The notes: generated by a model not told the origin, from the sequence alone. A DNA stretch of 64,000 nt from JAICKM01 sp038228295 (GCA_038228295.1 JBBRPH010000022.1:1-64000); one strand, 5' to 3'; numbered from the stretch's first letter, positions 38,668-47,234 are shown. Made by a program: numbers and translations.

Positions 38668-39077
38668 CGCTTAGTCGCCGGCTGCGTCGCGCTAGTGTCT
38701 GGTGCGTGCTCCAATGCCTTGCGGACCGCGTCAACCAGATCATCAATATCAAACGGCTTAGGCACGACCGTGATTCCTTTGGCGGTTAGCCAACCTTCAA
38801 TCTCACGCACCTGCTGAAGGGCTGCCGTACAAACCAGGATGGGGATGTCGGCCGTCTCCCGCGTCATCTTCAACTTTTGCAAGGTCTGCCAACCGTATTG
38901 TTCGGCGCCGATCAGATAATCGAGGATGATCAGATCCGGGTTGACCCGTTTGACTTCTGCAATATCGCGAATGCCGTAAGAAAACACCTCCACGCTATAG
39001 CCTTCGTCGGTCAGGATCGCACGGAATAGTTCCAGGATCTCTTGCGTGTCGTTGATGACCATAATGCACTGCGGCAT
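38664..39077 (-). CDS. Stand-alone response regulator receiver protein
   Basis: 137 residues, receiver domain only: acidic pocket in MVINDTQE (the usual DD is ND, so one acid is replaced by Asn), phosphoacceptor Asp in LIILDYLIG (about 53), Thr in LVCTAA (about 83), Lys in VPKPFD (about 107). The last ~15 residues are polar. With no output domain it must act by protein contact, or as a phosphate sink. The Asn could lower metal binding. It starts 4 nt after the end of the GNAT gene, with AGAAAGG inside that gene's end. No kinase gene is near. Confidence 0.85.
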   Translation of the reverse strand: MPQCIMVINDTQEILELFRAILTDEGYSVEVFSYGIRDIAEVKRVNPDLIILDYLIGAEQYGWQTLQKLKMTRETADIPILVCTAALQQVREIEGWLTAKGITVVPKPFDIDDLVDAVRKALEHAPDTSATQPATKR

Positions 39078-39080
39078 AGT

Positions 39081-40064
39081 TTAGCCTTTCTGACTCTCGG
39101 CACGTGCAACGCGCAGAAAATGACGGTAGTCTATGACGGTTTTGTTGATGCGAAAGCCGGTGGCGGCGTACAGTGGCCCAGCCTCACGGTTGCTACTATC
39201 CATCCAGAGTTCCACGCAATCTACGCCGCGACTACGTAGCCAGCCGATGCTGTGGGTCAGTAAGGCGCGGCCCAAGCCCATACGCCGGTAAGCAGGGTCC
39301 ACCCCCAGATCGTTAATCCAGCCGGTCTGTTCGCAGCGGCGGGTCTGCTCGTCGGGATTGATATAGCACCAGCAGAGGCCCATAACCTCGCCCTCCACAT
39401 CCTCGGCCAGAAACAGGCCGGCGGGATCGAAACCGGGCCGTCGCAGATTGTCGCTCATTTGCTCGGTAGTTACGGCGTTGGCGTTGCGATGGTCGGCGAA
39501 CGAAGCGTTGAGGATGCCGTGAACTGCGGCTTCGTCTGTCGCGGGCTGGAAAGTGCGGAGGCGGAGGCCCGGCGGCAACGACGCGGCGGGCACGACTACC
39601 GTGGCGTCCAAACGCAGCCGGGTATAACGGCGCACCGGCTCGTAGCCCAGGTGGGCGATCCAGGCGTTGGCCTGGATCAGGCGCTTATCAACAGCGAAAT
39701 CAATCCACAACACGCCCATGCGCCGCGCCCGCCCGCGCACACAGTCGGCCAGAGCGGTGCCGATGCCCTGGCCGCGCCAGGGGGGGGCAACCACCACCCA
39801 GCCGCGCGCGCCATCGTCGCCGGGTTGGTGATGCACATCGGCATAGCCGACGATCTCGCCGCCTGGTTTGCCGGCCACAAAGTGGTTGTGCGGCTCGGTT
39901 TGTCTGCTCACCCATAGCTCAAACTCCCGCACGCTCGTTGCCTCATCGGCCCCGTCCACTGCGTCGGCAGCGTTGATCAGCGCTGCTACGGCGGGGATGT
40001 CGGCCGGGGTCAGCGTGCGGATCGGCGCAGGGCCCCGGTCGGCGGGCTGGAGGTCAGCAGCCAT
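39081..40064 (-). CDS. Tandem GNAT acetyltransferase (MshD-like layout)
   Basis: 327 residues with two GNAT domains. The first has VVVAPPWRGQGIGTALADCV (acetyl-CoA loop, about 113-132); the second has DLGVDPAYRRMGLGRALLTHSI (about 255-276) and ends in AGPLYAATGFRINKTVIDY. Fused pairs of this size are typical of mycothiol synthase MshD and many uncharacterised relatives. Both acetyl-CoA loops (Q/RxxGxG/A) look usable. The start ATG 40064 overlaps the end of the phosphoesterase gene by 11 nt, so it relies on coupling. Substrate unknown; mycothiol synthesis is not supported, since no other mycothiol biosynthesis gene is clearly present. Confidence 0.78.
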   Translation of the reverse strand: MAADLQPADRGPAPIRTLTPADIPAVAALINAADAVDGADEATSVREFELWVSRQTEPHNHFVAGKPGGEIVGYADVHHQPGDDGARGWVVVAPPWRGQGIGTALADCVRGRARRMGVLWIDFAVDKRLIQANAWIAHLGYEPVRRYTRLRLDATVVVPAASLPPGLRLRTFQPATDEAAVHGILNASFADHRNANAVTTEQMSDNLRRPGFDPAGLFLAEDVEGEVMGLCWCYINPDEQTRRCEQTGWINDLGVDPAYRRMGLGRALLTHSIGWLRSRGVDCVELWMDSSNREAGPLYAATGFRINKTVIDYRHFLRVARAESQKG

Positions 40065-41025
40065 CGGGGGCAGAAGCGGTGGATTGCCGGCCGCCACGCT
40101 GATCCTGGGAGCGGCCCTCAGCCAGCAGCACGAGCCGGTTGCGGTCGGCGGGATCATAGGCGAGGGCGATATCAGTGTCGTAGAACCGTTGGCGGGCCAG
40201 GGTCAGCAAATCAGGATCGGCAGGGCTGTGCGTCTCCCAAGCCGCCGTCCAGCCGGCGTCTACATCACGCACATCCAGGATGCGGTAGACCAGTGGGTAG
40301 CTACCCAGGCCCGCCGTCGCTACATTGAGGCGGCCCCGGCGCGTAACAACCTGGTTTAGGTGGTCGTGACCTGTCAGCACCACGCGCACCGCCGACCGGC
40401 GATCCAGGATCGCCTCCACAGCAGCCCCGTTGCGACACATAAAATTATCCCACGGAACCCCGGTCCCTGTCGGATCGGTTTGCTTGTCGTAGAGGGGGTA
40501 CAGCGGGTGGTGAACGGCAACGACCACCAGCGGCGCGGTCTCGACGGCCAGCGTTTGGTCAAGCCAGGCGAGTTGCGCCGCATCCACAGTACCCGCCCAA
40601 TCGCCGACGATGTTAGAATCGAGGCCGATCAGGCAGGCATTGCTGTTGAGTTGAACCCGCCAACCGCCGATCTCCGAGGCAACACCATAGACATCGGGCC
40701 GCCCTAGTTGCCGGTAGAAGGCACGGCGATCTATCTTGTCTAGTTGCGGTGACCAAGCCGTATCGTGATTGCCGGGGATAGCATACCACGGCACAGCCAG
40801 CCGGTCGAGCCGAGCAACCACATCAGCTAGTTCGGCAGCCGTCCCGCCGTCCGTCAGATCGCCGGTCACGATCACCGCATCCACGCCGGGCAGCGCGTTG
40901 ATCTCCGCGACGGCGGCCGTCAACAGCGCGCCGGCCCGGTCGGGCAGCACCATGCCGTTGCTGGCTGCCGCCGCGTGCCCCAAGTGAATATCGGTGATGT
41001 GGACCAGGCGCAGGTTAGCTGACAT
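40054..41025 (-). CDS. Calcineurin-like metallophosphoesterase (CpdA/class III phosphodiesterase-like)
   Basis: 323 residues with all five metal motifs: DIHLGH (about 12), GDLTDGG (about 55), GNHD (about 86), VAVHHPLY (about 171) and TGHDHLN (about 218). This is the pattern of cyclic-nucleotide phosphodiesterases such as CpdA and of related phospholipases. ATG 41025 overlaps the last codons of rho by 11 nt, indicating translational coupling. The C-terminal ~80 residues form an extra domain with no clear motif. Substrate unknown. Confidence 0.83.
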   Translation of the reverse strand: MSANLRLVHITDIHLGHAAAASNGMVLPDRAGALLTAAVAEINALPGVDAVIVTGDLTDGGTAAELADVVARLDRLAVPWYAIPGNHDTAWSPQLDKIDRRAFYRQLGRPDVYGVASEIGGWRVQLNSNACLIGLDSNIVGDWAGTVDAAQLAWLDQTLAVETAPLVVVAVHHPLYPLYDKQTDPTGTGVPWDNFMCRNGAAVEAILDRRSAVRVVLTGHDHLNQVVTRRGRLNVATAGLGSYPLVYRILDVRDVDAGWTAAWETHSPADPDLLTLARQRFYDTDIALAYDPADRNRLVLLAEGRSQDQRGGRQSTASAPDGC

Positions 41026-42271
41026 CTTTGGTCAGGGTTGCCAGGAACTCGGCGTTATCGCCGGTCTTCGCCAAGCGGGCCAGCAGCAGTTCGATACCCT
41101 CGGTGCCGCCCAGCACCGAAACCATGCGCCGCATCGTCCAGACCTGCTTAAGCGTCTGCGGGTCCAGCAGCAACTCCTCGCGGCGGGTGCCGGAGCGCAC
41201 CACATCAATCGAGGGGAAGATACGCCGCTCGGCCAGCTTGCGGTCGAGGTGTAGTTCCATGTTGCCGGTGCCTTTGAACTCTTCGTAAATCACGTCGTCC
41301 ATACGGCTGCCGGTATCTACCAAGCAGGTGGCGATAATCGTCAGACTGCCGCCTTCTTCCAGGTTGCGTGCCGCACCGAAGAAGCGCTTGGGCGGATAGA
41401 GCGCCACCGGGTCCATACCACCGGAGAGCGTGCGTCCGCTGGGTGGCACCTGCAAGTTGTAGGCGCGCGCTAGACGGGTGATACTATCCAGCAAGATTAC
41501 CACGTCGCGGCCCGACTCGACCAACCGCTTGGCCCGCTCCATCGCCATTTCGGCCACTTTGGTGTGGTCTTCCACCGGCTCATCGAAGGTCGAAGAGATG
41601 ACTTCGCCGTGGACCGAACGCTTCATGTCGGTGACTTCTTCGGGCCGCTCACCGATCAGGGCCACCATCAGGTGGATGTCTTCGCCGTAGTTAGTCGAGA
41701 TGCCGTTGGCGATAGCTTTGAGCAGCATCGTCTTGCCGGCTTTGGGCGGCGACACGATCAGACCGCGCTGACCGCGTCCGATAGGCGACACCAGGTTGAG
41801 CAGTCGTGTGTCGAGTGTCTGCGCGACAGTCTCCAGATTGATCAGCCGGCGCGGGAAGATCGGGGTGAGGGCGTCGAAGTGCGGGCGGCGGCGGGCCACA
41901 TCGGGGTCCAGGCCGTTGACGGCTTCTACGCGCAGCATACTATAATACTTTTCGCTCTCTTTGGGCGGGCGCACCTGACCAGAGACGCGATCGCCGGTGC
42001 GGAGCGCAAAGCGGCGAATCTGCGACTGACTCACATAAATGTCTTCGTGGCCGGGTAGGTAGCGGCCGTCTTGCCGCAGGAAGCCGAAGCCCTCATCCAT
42101 CGTCTCCAGCACCCCGGCGGCAAAGATGTTGCCCTGCTGCTCGGTTTGCGCCTGGAGGATACGGAAGGCCAGTTCCTGCTTTTTCAGCCGGCTATAACCC
42201 GAAATGTCCAACTCTTTCGCCAGGTCTTGTAATTCATCTATCGTTTTGCTTTCTAATTCTGCTAGATTCAT
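41015..42271 (-). CDS. rho: Transcription termination factor Rho
   Basis: 418-residue hexameric RNA helicase that ends transcription. N-terminal Rho_N helices (AELESKTIDELQDLAKEL), a cold-shock RNA-binding domain (DEGFGFLRQDGRYLPG, then QIRRFALRTGD), Walker A in SPPKAGKTMLLKAI (about 178), Walker B in VVILLDSITRLARAY, the Q-loop and an R-loop region near LDRKLAERRIFPS are all present. Length is normal. ATG 42271 has AAGGA upstream; the longer ORF runs into the fbp gene. Having rho here fits the many gene ends that lack U-tract terminators. Confidence 0.97.
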   Translation of the reverse strand: MNLAELESKTIDELQDLAKELDISGYSRLKKQELAFRILQAQTEQQGNIFAAGVLETMDEGFGFLRQDGRYLPGHEDIYVSQSQIRRFALRTGDRVSGQVRPPKESEKYYSMLRVEAVNGLDPDVARRRPHFDALTPIFPRRLINLETVAQTLDTRLLNLVSPIGRGQRGLIVSPPKAGKTMLLKAIANGISTNYGEDIHLMVALIGERPEEVTDMKRSVHGEVISSTFDEPVEDHTKVAEMAMERAKRLVESGRDVVILLDSITRLARAYNLQVPPSGRTLSGGMDPVALYPPKRFFGAARNLEEGGSLTIIATCLVDTGSRMDDVIYEEFKGTGNMELHLDRKLAERRIFPSIDVVRSGTRREELLLDPQTLKQVWTMRRMVSVLGGTEGIELLLARLAKTGDNAEFLATLTKDVS

Positions 42272-42288
42272 AGGGGTGATCCTTTTAC

Positions 42289-43305
42289 TTATACTGAGGC
42301 AAGGGGGACTTCCACCGGCGCAGCGGCCAGGCTGGAGTACATCGCCAATTTCTTCCACCGATGGTGTGCTTCCATCCGCCGCACAGTGCCGGTCTTGCCG
42401 CGCATAATCAGCGAATGAGTCGTTGCGCCGTCACTATAAAATTGCACGCCGCGCACTAGATCCCCATCGGTAATACCGGTGGCGGCAAAATATACGTCAT
42501 CGGAACGGACTAAATCCTCGGTCCGTAGCACCTGATGAATATCTACGCCCAGCCCTTCGACTTGCCAACGCTCTTGCTCGTTACGGGGGTAGAGGCGACA
42601 TTGCATTTCGCCGCCGATACAACGGATGGCGGCCGCAGCCAGCACGGCTTCGGGCGCGCCGCCGATGCCGATCGGGATGTCCACGGCGGTGTCGGGGGTG
42701 GCAGCGGCAATTGCGGCAGCTACATCGCCGTCACCGATAATCTTCACGCGCGCACCCGCCTCGCGGATCTCTCCGATCATGGCGGCATGGCGCGGGCGGT
42801 CCAGAATGATCGCTGTGATGTCGCTAGGCGCGCAGCCCTTATGGCGCGCCAGCGCCTGGATATTCCATTTGATAGACTGGGTGATGTCAATGACACCGAC
42901 CGCATCAGGACCGACCGCCAGCTTCTCCATATAGTAGATGCCCGGTGGTGCGCCGTAAAGCGTGCCGCAGGGGGCGGCGGCTACCACCGCTATCGCGCCC
43001 GGCAAACCAAGCGCGGTTAGGCGCGTGCCGTCAATGGGGTCCACCGCGATGTCTACGTCGGGGCTGTGACCGTTGCCGATCTCTTCACCGATATAGAGCA
43101 TCGGCGCTTCGTCTTTCTCGCCCTCGCCAATGACGACGACCCCGTGCATATCCACGCTGCCTAGCACATGGCGTAGTGCATTGACTGCTGCCCCGTCGGC
43201 GGCGTTTTTGTCGCCCCGCCCCATCCAGCGCGCCGCCGCCAGCGCGCCGGCTTCCGTCGCGCGCACCAACTCCATACCCAAGTTACGGGTGATTTCATCC
43301 GCCAT
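42289..43305 (-). CDS. glpX: Class II fructose-1,6-bisphosphatase (GlpX)
   Basis: 338-residue gluconeogenic phosphatase. Landmarks: NLGMELVRATEAGALAAARWMGRGDK at the N-terminus, VVIGEGEKDEAPMLYIGE with the metal-binding acids, VDPIDGTRLTA (the DPIDGT signature near 89), and KLAVGPDAVGVIDI. The C-terminus keeps FAATGITDGDLVRGV. It belongs to the class II enzymes distinct from Fbp I. GGAG precedes the ATG. It is the first gene of the cluster followed by rho after 17 bp; together with glycogen phosphorylase it shows sugar-phosphate cycling in this organism. Confidence 0.95.
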   Translation of the reverse strand: MADEITRNLGMELVRATEAGALAAARWMGRGDKNAADGAAVNALRHVLGSVDMHGVVVIGEGEKDEAPMLYIGEEIGNGHSPDVDIAVDPIDGTRLTALGLPGAIAVVAAAPCGTLYGAPPGIYYMEKLAVGPDAVGVIDITQSIKWNIQALARHKGCAPSDITAIILDRPRHAAMIGEIREAGARVKIIGDGDVAAAIAAATPDTAVDIPIGIGGAPEAVLAAAAIRCIGGEMQCRLYPRNEQERWQVEGLGVDIHQVLRTEDLVRSDDVYFAATGITDGDLVRGVQFYSDGATTHSLIMRGKTGTVRRMEAHHRWKKLAMYSSLAAAPVEVPLASV

Positions 43306-43683
43306 GCGGTTTGCTACTCCTTTGGACTACCAATGCGTAACGCTTGACCCCAGTGACTGCGTGCGCTAACAGCTACCCGACATGCTCGGTCGGCAGCACA
43401 GCCCGCACTACCTATGCAGCAAGATCAAAGGCTTTAGTCTGGTTAGTGGGTTTATCGGCGCACTCAGTTGATATGGGATCGCTACAGGTGGATCACTCTA
43501 GCTCGACCAATGTGTCTGCAAATACCTCTAGCTCTACAGCCTAGGGGCAGCCCTAACACACTCACGATAGATGAATAATTGAGAGAAGCGCGTCCCGGAG
43601 TTACAGCGCCGACCCAGGCGGCCGGTCTGTAGCAGTGTGAAGCAAAATACGTACCACGACGGGCTGTAGCAACACGGGATGGG
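43306..43683. other. Intergenic region upstream of glpX; no feature recognised
   Basis: About 380 bp between the glpX start and the tRNA gene. No convincing ORF on either strand and no clear paired -35/-10 set was found. The glpX promoter must lie here, but I cannot place it; the tRNA 3' end is not followed by an obvious terminator. Confidence 0.5.
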
Positions 43684-43773
43684 CGGGGAGATAGGGATTC
43701 GAACCCTAGAAGCAAGTTTACCCTGCTTAACCGCTTAGCAGGCGGCCCCATTCGACCACTCTGGCATCTCCCC
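43684..43773 (-). tRNA. tRNA-Ser (anticodon GCU)
   Basis: A complete class II tRNA reads on the minus strand: acceptor stem GGGGAGA/TCTCCCC, D-arm, anticodon stem GCCGC/GCGGT with loop CTGCTAA (anticodon GCT), a long serine-type variable arm (AAGCA...TTGCTT) and T-arm TAGGG-TTCGAAT-CCCTA. The discriminator base is G. CCA is not encoded (CCC follows), so it is added enzymatically. It reads AGC and AGU codons. Confidence 0.97.
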
Positions 43774-43792
43774 CAGTAGTGTGGACAAGATT

Positions 43793-43821
43793 ATTATAAC
43801 ATAGCCGCCACGTGAATGCAA
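43793..43821 (-). promoter_or_regulatory. Promoter of tRNA-Ser
   Basis: Minus-strand TTGCAT (plus 43816-43821), 17-bp spacer, perfect TATAAT (plus 43793-43798), about 20 nt before the mature tRNA 5' end. Confidence 0.8.
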
Positions 43822-43884
43822 GGCGCGCAAACGATGGATTCCCTACCCTGAGCAGCGCAACTGCCGACCTAGTGCTATCCCGGC

Positions 43885-43914
43885 TTGACGCGCCCGGCCC
43901 TGCGCGCCTATACT
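43885..43914 (+). promoter_or_regulatory. Promoter of the amidase gene
   Basis: TTGACG (43885-43890), 18-bp spacer, TATACT (43909-43914), about 54 bp before the ATG at 43968. Confidence 0.65.
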
Positions 43915-43967
43915 AAAGGCGGGCCGCTGCCCCCCAGCAAACCCACTCGGCCCACGAGAGAAACAAA

Positions 43968-45221
43968 ATGCCCGATCCTACAATGCCCGACGCGCCCGCC
44001 CCAGCGCAGCAACCTGGTGAGCGCGAAGCCACCGACCAGCCGCCACCCATTCACGGTCCACTTACGCAGAGCCAGATCCTGAGCCTAGTGGTGCCCGCTG
44101 CTAGCTTCTTATTGCTGGTCGGCCTGTTGCTGTGGGGTACGCTATCCAATGTGCAACCCGGCGGCGCGACCGGTGCCCCCACCCTAACCCGCGCCATGTC
44201 CGCTGGAGTGACTGTTATACCGACAGTTGCAACCCCACAACGCCTAACCCTCGCTAGGATCAACACTGTGACGGCGGTCGCCGACATCCAGCAACCCTTA
44301 GCGCCGACCGCTACAACCATTACGCCGCCGACCGGCGTACCCACGCCGGCAAACGGACCAACCGGCGCGCCGACGGTTGTACCTCCTACCGACGTGCCGC
44401 TCACTGCTCCTAGCCCACCAACCGCTTTGTCCACCACCCCACCTACCGGCTCGCCCGTCACCCCCACTCAACACTCAACACTCAACACTCAACATGCCCC
44501 CCTGGCGGGCCGGCATATTGGTCTGGACCCCGGCCACGGCCCACGGAACGACCTGGGTGCAGTGTTGGTGGACGCGACCGGTAGCAAGCTGATCCTGTCC
44601 GAAGATGAACTGAATCTTGATGTGGCACTGCGTTGCCGCACACTGCTCCAAGCGCGCGGAGCTATTGTAACTCTCACCCGCGATAGTAAAGACCATTTCA
44701 CTGCTCCGTGGCCGCCCGACACCAACGGCGACGGCATCAAGAACGGCGAGGCCGACGATTTGCAGGAGCGGATCGACATCTTCAACGCGGCCAAAGTAGA
44801 GGTGTTCCTGAGCATCCACGCCAACAGCAGCATCAATCCGGCCAAGCGGCACGGTATCCAGGCACTCTACTGCGCCGCCGACGATTGCGCCACGCCTGCG
44901 GCCAACAAGCGGTTGGGCCTCGCGGTGTTAGACCACCTGGAAACGGCGCTTGCCGCCGCCGGCAGTCCGATCCAGCAACGCGAACTCCGCAATGATATGT
45001 GGTCGGATGTACCCGGCGAAGCGCCTTCGCACCTGTTTATGCTTGGCCCCGCTGCGCTACCCCGCCACCCGCGCGCCTTGATGATGCCCGGCATAATCAT
45101 CGAATCGCTCTATGTCACCTCGCCGCCCGAAGCCGCTGAACTGCTCCAGGACCGAGTACGCCAGACGATTGCCCTGTCCTATGCCGATGCCTTACAGGAG
45201 TTTTTAACCACTACGCCGTGA
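43968..45221 (+). CDS. N-acetylmuramoyl-L-alanine amidase (Amidase_3) with membrane anchor and linker
   Basis: 417-residue zinc amidase that cleaves the bond between MurNAc and the stem peptide of the wall. A cytoplasmic ~40 residues precede one membrane helix (SLVVPAASFLLLVGLLLWGTL, 39-60 or so). A Thr/Pro-rich linker of ~100 residues follows, partly encoded by a heptamer repeat (HSTLNTQHAP). The catalytic domain (~178-417) shows the zinc ligands in IGLDPGHGP, SEDELNL and LSIHANSS and the Glu in PGIIIESLYVTS. It probably acts in cell separation or wall turnover. ATG 43968 has GAGAGAAA upstream. All catalytic ligands are present. Confidence 0.9.
   Translation: MPDPTMPDAPAPAQQPGEREATDQPPPIHGPLTQSQILSLVVPAASFLLLVGLLLWGTLSNVQPGGATGAPTLTRAMSAGVTVIPTVATPQRLTLARINTVTAVADIQQPLAPTATTITPPTGVPTPANGPTGAPTVVPPTDVPLTAPSPPTALSTTPPTGSPVTPTQHSTLNTQHAPLAGRHIGLDPGHGPRNDLGAVLVDATGSKLILSEDELNLDVALRCRTLLQARGAIVTLTRDSKDHFTAPWPPDTNGDGIKNGEADDLQERIDIFNAAKVEVFLSIHANSSINPAKRHGIQALYCAADDCATPAANKRLGLAVLDHLETALAAAGSPIQQRELRNDMWSDVPGEAPSHLFMLGPAALPRHPRALMMPGIIIESLYVTSPPEAAELLQDRVRQTIALSYADALQEFLTTTP
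44465..44493 (+). repeat. Heptamer tandem repeat inside the amidase linker
   Basis: Four copies of an AACACTC unit in frame within the linker of the amidase. It has the same unit length as, but a different sequence from, the repeats at 24237 and 60560. Confidence 0.85.
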
Positions 45222-45247
45222 AGCAGTTCTTTTACAAGAACTAATAG

Positions 45248-45330
45248 CGAAAAATGGAAAATGGAAAGTGGGAAGTGTGCTAGTTTGTCACGTTCCGCTT
45301 TTCATTTTTCGTTTTTCACTACGTTTAATC
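45248..45330. repeat. Degenerate A-rich heptamer repeats at the end of the GT4 gene
   Basis: Three copies of a TGGAAAR-like unit at 45255-45275 face a related A-rich repeat, read on the other strand, at about 45298-45320. The second copy encodes the last residues of the GT4 protein (KRSEKRKMKSGT), so the repeat has been taken into its C-terminus. Confidence 0.6.
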
Positions 45331-46544
45331 GCCGCCCTAAATACCGCCACAAACAGGCGGGCGATGTGCGGCCAGTTAAGGTCTGTCTCGATTTTGTGGC
45401 GAGCGGCCGCCCCATAGCGGGCGCGCAGGGCGGGGTCCGCCAGCAGTCTATCGACAGCAGCGGCCAGTAACGTTGGATCGCGGGGCGGCACCAGCACGCC
45501 GTTCTGCCCGTCTTGCACCGCCAGCGGCACGCCGGCCACATCGCTGGCAACCACCGCGCAACCCGCCGCCATCGCTTCGAGCAGCGTGTTGGGCAAACCG
45601 TCTACGTTGCCGTTCTGGTCGATCACCGAAGGCAACACAAAGAGATCGGCCCCACCGAAGTAGAGCGGCACTTCATCATGGCTGACTTTGCCCGGCAAAT
45701 GCACATGGTCGCCCACGCCCAGGCGGTCAATATGCGCCTGCAACGCACCCTGTAAGTCGCCGACTCCGGCGATAAAAACGTGGGCTGTGGGGTGGCGTGC
45801 CAAAATCGCCGGCGCGGCAGCGATCAGTGTCTCAAAGCCTTTTTTGTAGACCAAGCGGCCCAGCGCGACCACCAACGGCGTACCGGCGGCTAATCCCAGG
45901 CGGCTCCGCAGCCGGATCGCTGCGTCAGGGGACGGCGGGAACGCGCAGGGATCCACGCCGTAGGGCACCAGGCGGCTGCGGCGTGAGGGTGCGCCCAGGC
46001 CAACGGCGCGCATCCGCAGGTCTTCGCTGCACGCCGTCACCGCGTCGCTACGGCGAAAGCAGGCGCGGGCTACCCGCCCCAACAATGGGTGGCGGCTCGC
46101 CACAAACACATCGGACCCGTGCAGACTAATCACTAGCGGTAGGCCACGCAGCCGCGCCACCAGCGTCGCCACCGGCCCGTTGGGAATCACCCAATGCGCT
46201 TGTAACACATCAAAGTGGATCTGCCCGGTCAGGCGCAGCAAGGCCACGAAGCTGACCAGCGTCACCCACGGCGTCAGCGGGTAGATCGCGTTCCGCACCC
46301 GTACGTCGGCTTCCAACGACTCGGCATAGCCCCAGATGTTCCAAGAGCGCCAGGGGGCATATTTGTAGAAGTGCAAATGTACGCCGTCTTCGACCGGGGC
46401 ATGACGCAAATCGGGATGCCAGGGGGCCAGTACATGAACTTCGTGACCTTCAGCGGCCACGTAACGGGCAATGGCTGCGATAAACGGGGCCGTCACATCG
46501 CCGGGGTATTTGGGATACGAGGATGTGACCATGCAAATCTTCAT
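45288..46544 (-). CDS. GT4-family glycosyltransferase
   Basis: 418-residue retaining glycosyltransferase of GT-B fold. N-domain: MVTSSYPKYPGDVTAPFIAAIA (sugar-acceptor side), VLQAHWVIPNGPVA, LVISLHGSDVFVAS, AVTACSEDLR, LVPYGVDPCAFPP. C-domain: VVALGRLVYKKGFETLIAA, VFIAGVGDLQGAL, and the nucleotide-sugar motif GLPNTLLEAMAAGCAVVASD with its Glu (EX7E region near 300). It transfers a sugar in lipid or surface glycan synthesis; specificity is unknown. The promoter lies 7 nt before the ATG, predicting a leaderless mRNA. The C-terminal ten residues derive from a repeat. Confidence 0.88.
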   Translation of the reverse strand: MKICMVTSSYPKYPGDVTAPFIAAIARYVAAEGHEVHVLAPWHPDLRHAPVEDGVHLHFYKYAPWRSWNIWGYAESLEADVRVRNAIYPLTPWVTLVSFVALLRLTGQIHFDVLQAHWVIPNGPVATLVARLRGLPLVISLHGSDVFVASRHPLLGRVARACFRRSDAVTACSEDLRMRAVGLGAPSRRSRLVPYGVDPCAFPPSPDAAIRLRSRLGLAAGTPLVVALGRLVYKKGFETLIAAAPAILARHPTAHVFIAGVGDLQGALQAHIDRLGVGDHVHLPGKVSHDEVPLYFGGADLFVLPSVIDQNGNVDGLPNTLLEAMAAGCAVVASDVAGVPLAVQDGQNGVLVPPRDPTLLAAAVDRLLADPALRARYGAAARHKIETDLNWPHIARLFVAVFRAAIKRSEKRKMKSGT

Positions 46545-46551
46545 ACTGCCT

Positions 46552-46581
46552 ATTGTACACGGTTGCGCCCCGATCCGGCAA
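46552..46581 (-). promoter_or_regulatory. Promoter of the GT4 gene (leaderless type)
   Basis: Minus-strand TTGCCG (plus 46576-46581), 18-bp spacer, TACAAT (plus 46552-46557), then seven nt to the ATG at 46544. No ribosome site is present. Confidence 0.65.
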
Positions 46582-46593
46582 CCGGCGGCCGTG

Positions 46594-46630
46594 CTCCGAC
46601 CGCCGGCCCGCAGCGGGCCGGCGGTCGGAG
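46594..46630 (-). terminator. Perfect 17-bp GC-rich hairpin after the nitroreductase gene
   Basis: CTCCGACCGCCGGCCCG (46594-46610) pairs exactly with 46614-46630, with only CAG as loop. It separates the nitroreductase stop from the GT4 promoter. There is no U-tract. Confidence 0.65.
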
Positions 46631-46642
46631 TTAAGGCTGCGG

Positions 46643-47185
46643 CTAGTACTTTTCTTGATGTACCAGTTCAGTTAGCGGCCGGCGCGCATCAGACTTCTTG
46701 GGACGAGCGTCAGCGGCTTCGGCCGGCGGATAGCCGAGACCAAGCGCCGTGCGGACGCGGTGCGCAGCCGGGATGCCCAGGAGGCGCTTGGCCGCCGCGC
46801 CGTCGTCTTTGTACCACCAGATACCCGACCCAAGCCCGTGCGCGGCAGCGGCCAACATCAGGCGCTCCGACAGCCGTCCTTCGTCGTAGGTTTCGATCTC
46901 CGGCATCTCACCGGACATGACGATCACAATCGCCGCCGCCGCGCCCGGTAGCCACGATCCGCCGTTCTCCGCCTCTGCGATCGCTTGTAACGTCGCTCGG
47001 TTATGGACCACGACAAACTCCCACGGCTGGCGGTTCATGCCACTGCCCGTCCAGCGACCCACGTCCAGCACGTCGTCCAGCACCGTTTGCGGGACGGAAC
47101 CGGTCGTGAATTGGCGCACCTGATGTAGTTTCTTCAGCAACGCAATTTTATCGGCGGCGGTATCATTGTTCGTATTATTGTCCAT
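46643..47185 (-). CDS. Nitroreductase family FMN protein
   Basis: 180 residues, small nitroreductase fold. Flavin-binding Arg in HQVRQFTTGSV (about 24), GSGMNRQPWEFVVV with the SxxNxQPW-like phosphate site, then LMLAAAAHGLGSGIWW and ALGLGYPPAE. Such proteins reduce nitro groups, quinones or flavin using NAD(P)H. The start ATG 47185 follows AGGAGGC; the open frame extends upstream without similarity. The first ~12 residues are Asn/Asp-rich. It lies 49 bp downstream of the DUF4395 gene on the same strand. Confidence 0.85.
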   Translation of the reverse strand: MDNNTNNDTAADKIALLKKLHQVRQFTTGSVPQTVLDDVLDVGRWTGSGMNRQPWEFVVVHNRATLQAIAEAENGGSWLPGAAAAIVIVMSGEMPEIETYDEGRLSERLMLAAAAHGLGSGIWWYKDDGAAAKRLLGIPAAHRVRTALGLGYPPAEAADARPKKSDARRPLTELVHQEKY

Positions 47186-47234
47186 TGCGGTAGCCTCCTG
47201 TGCCAATACAAATCCTAAGTGGCGCACGCCCCGA

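Noticed and set aside
43482..43751. Minus-strand 89-codon ORF over the tRNA
   Set aside because: Most of it lies within the tRNA-Ser gene and its 3' flank; no coding evidence.
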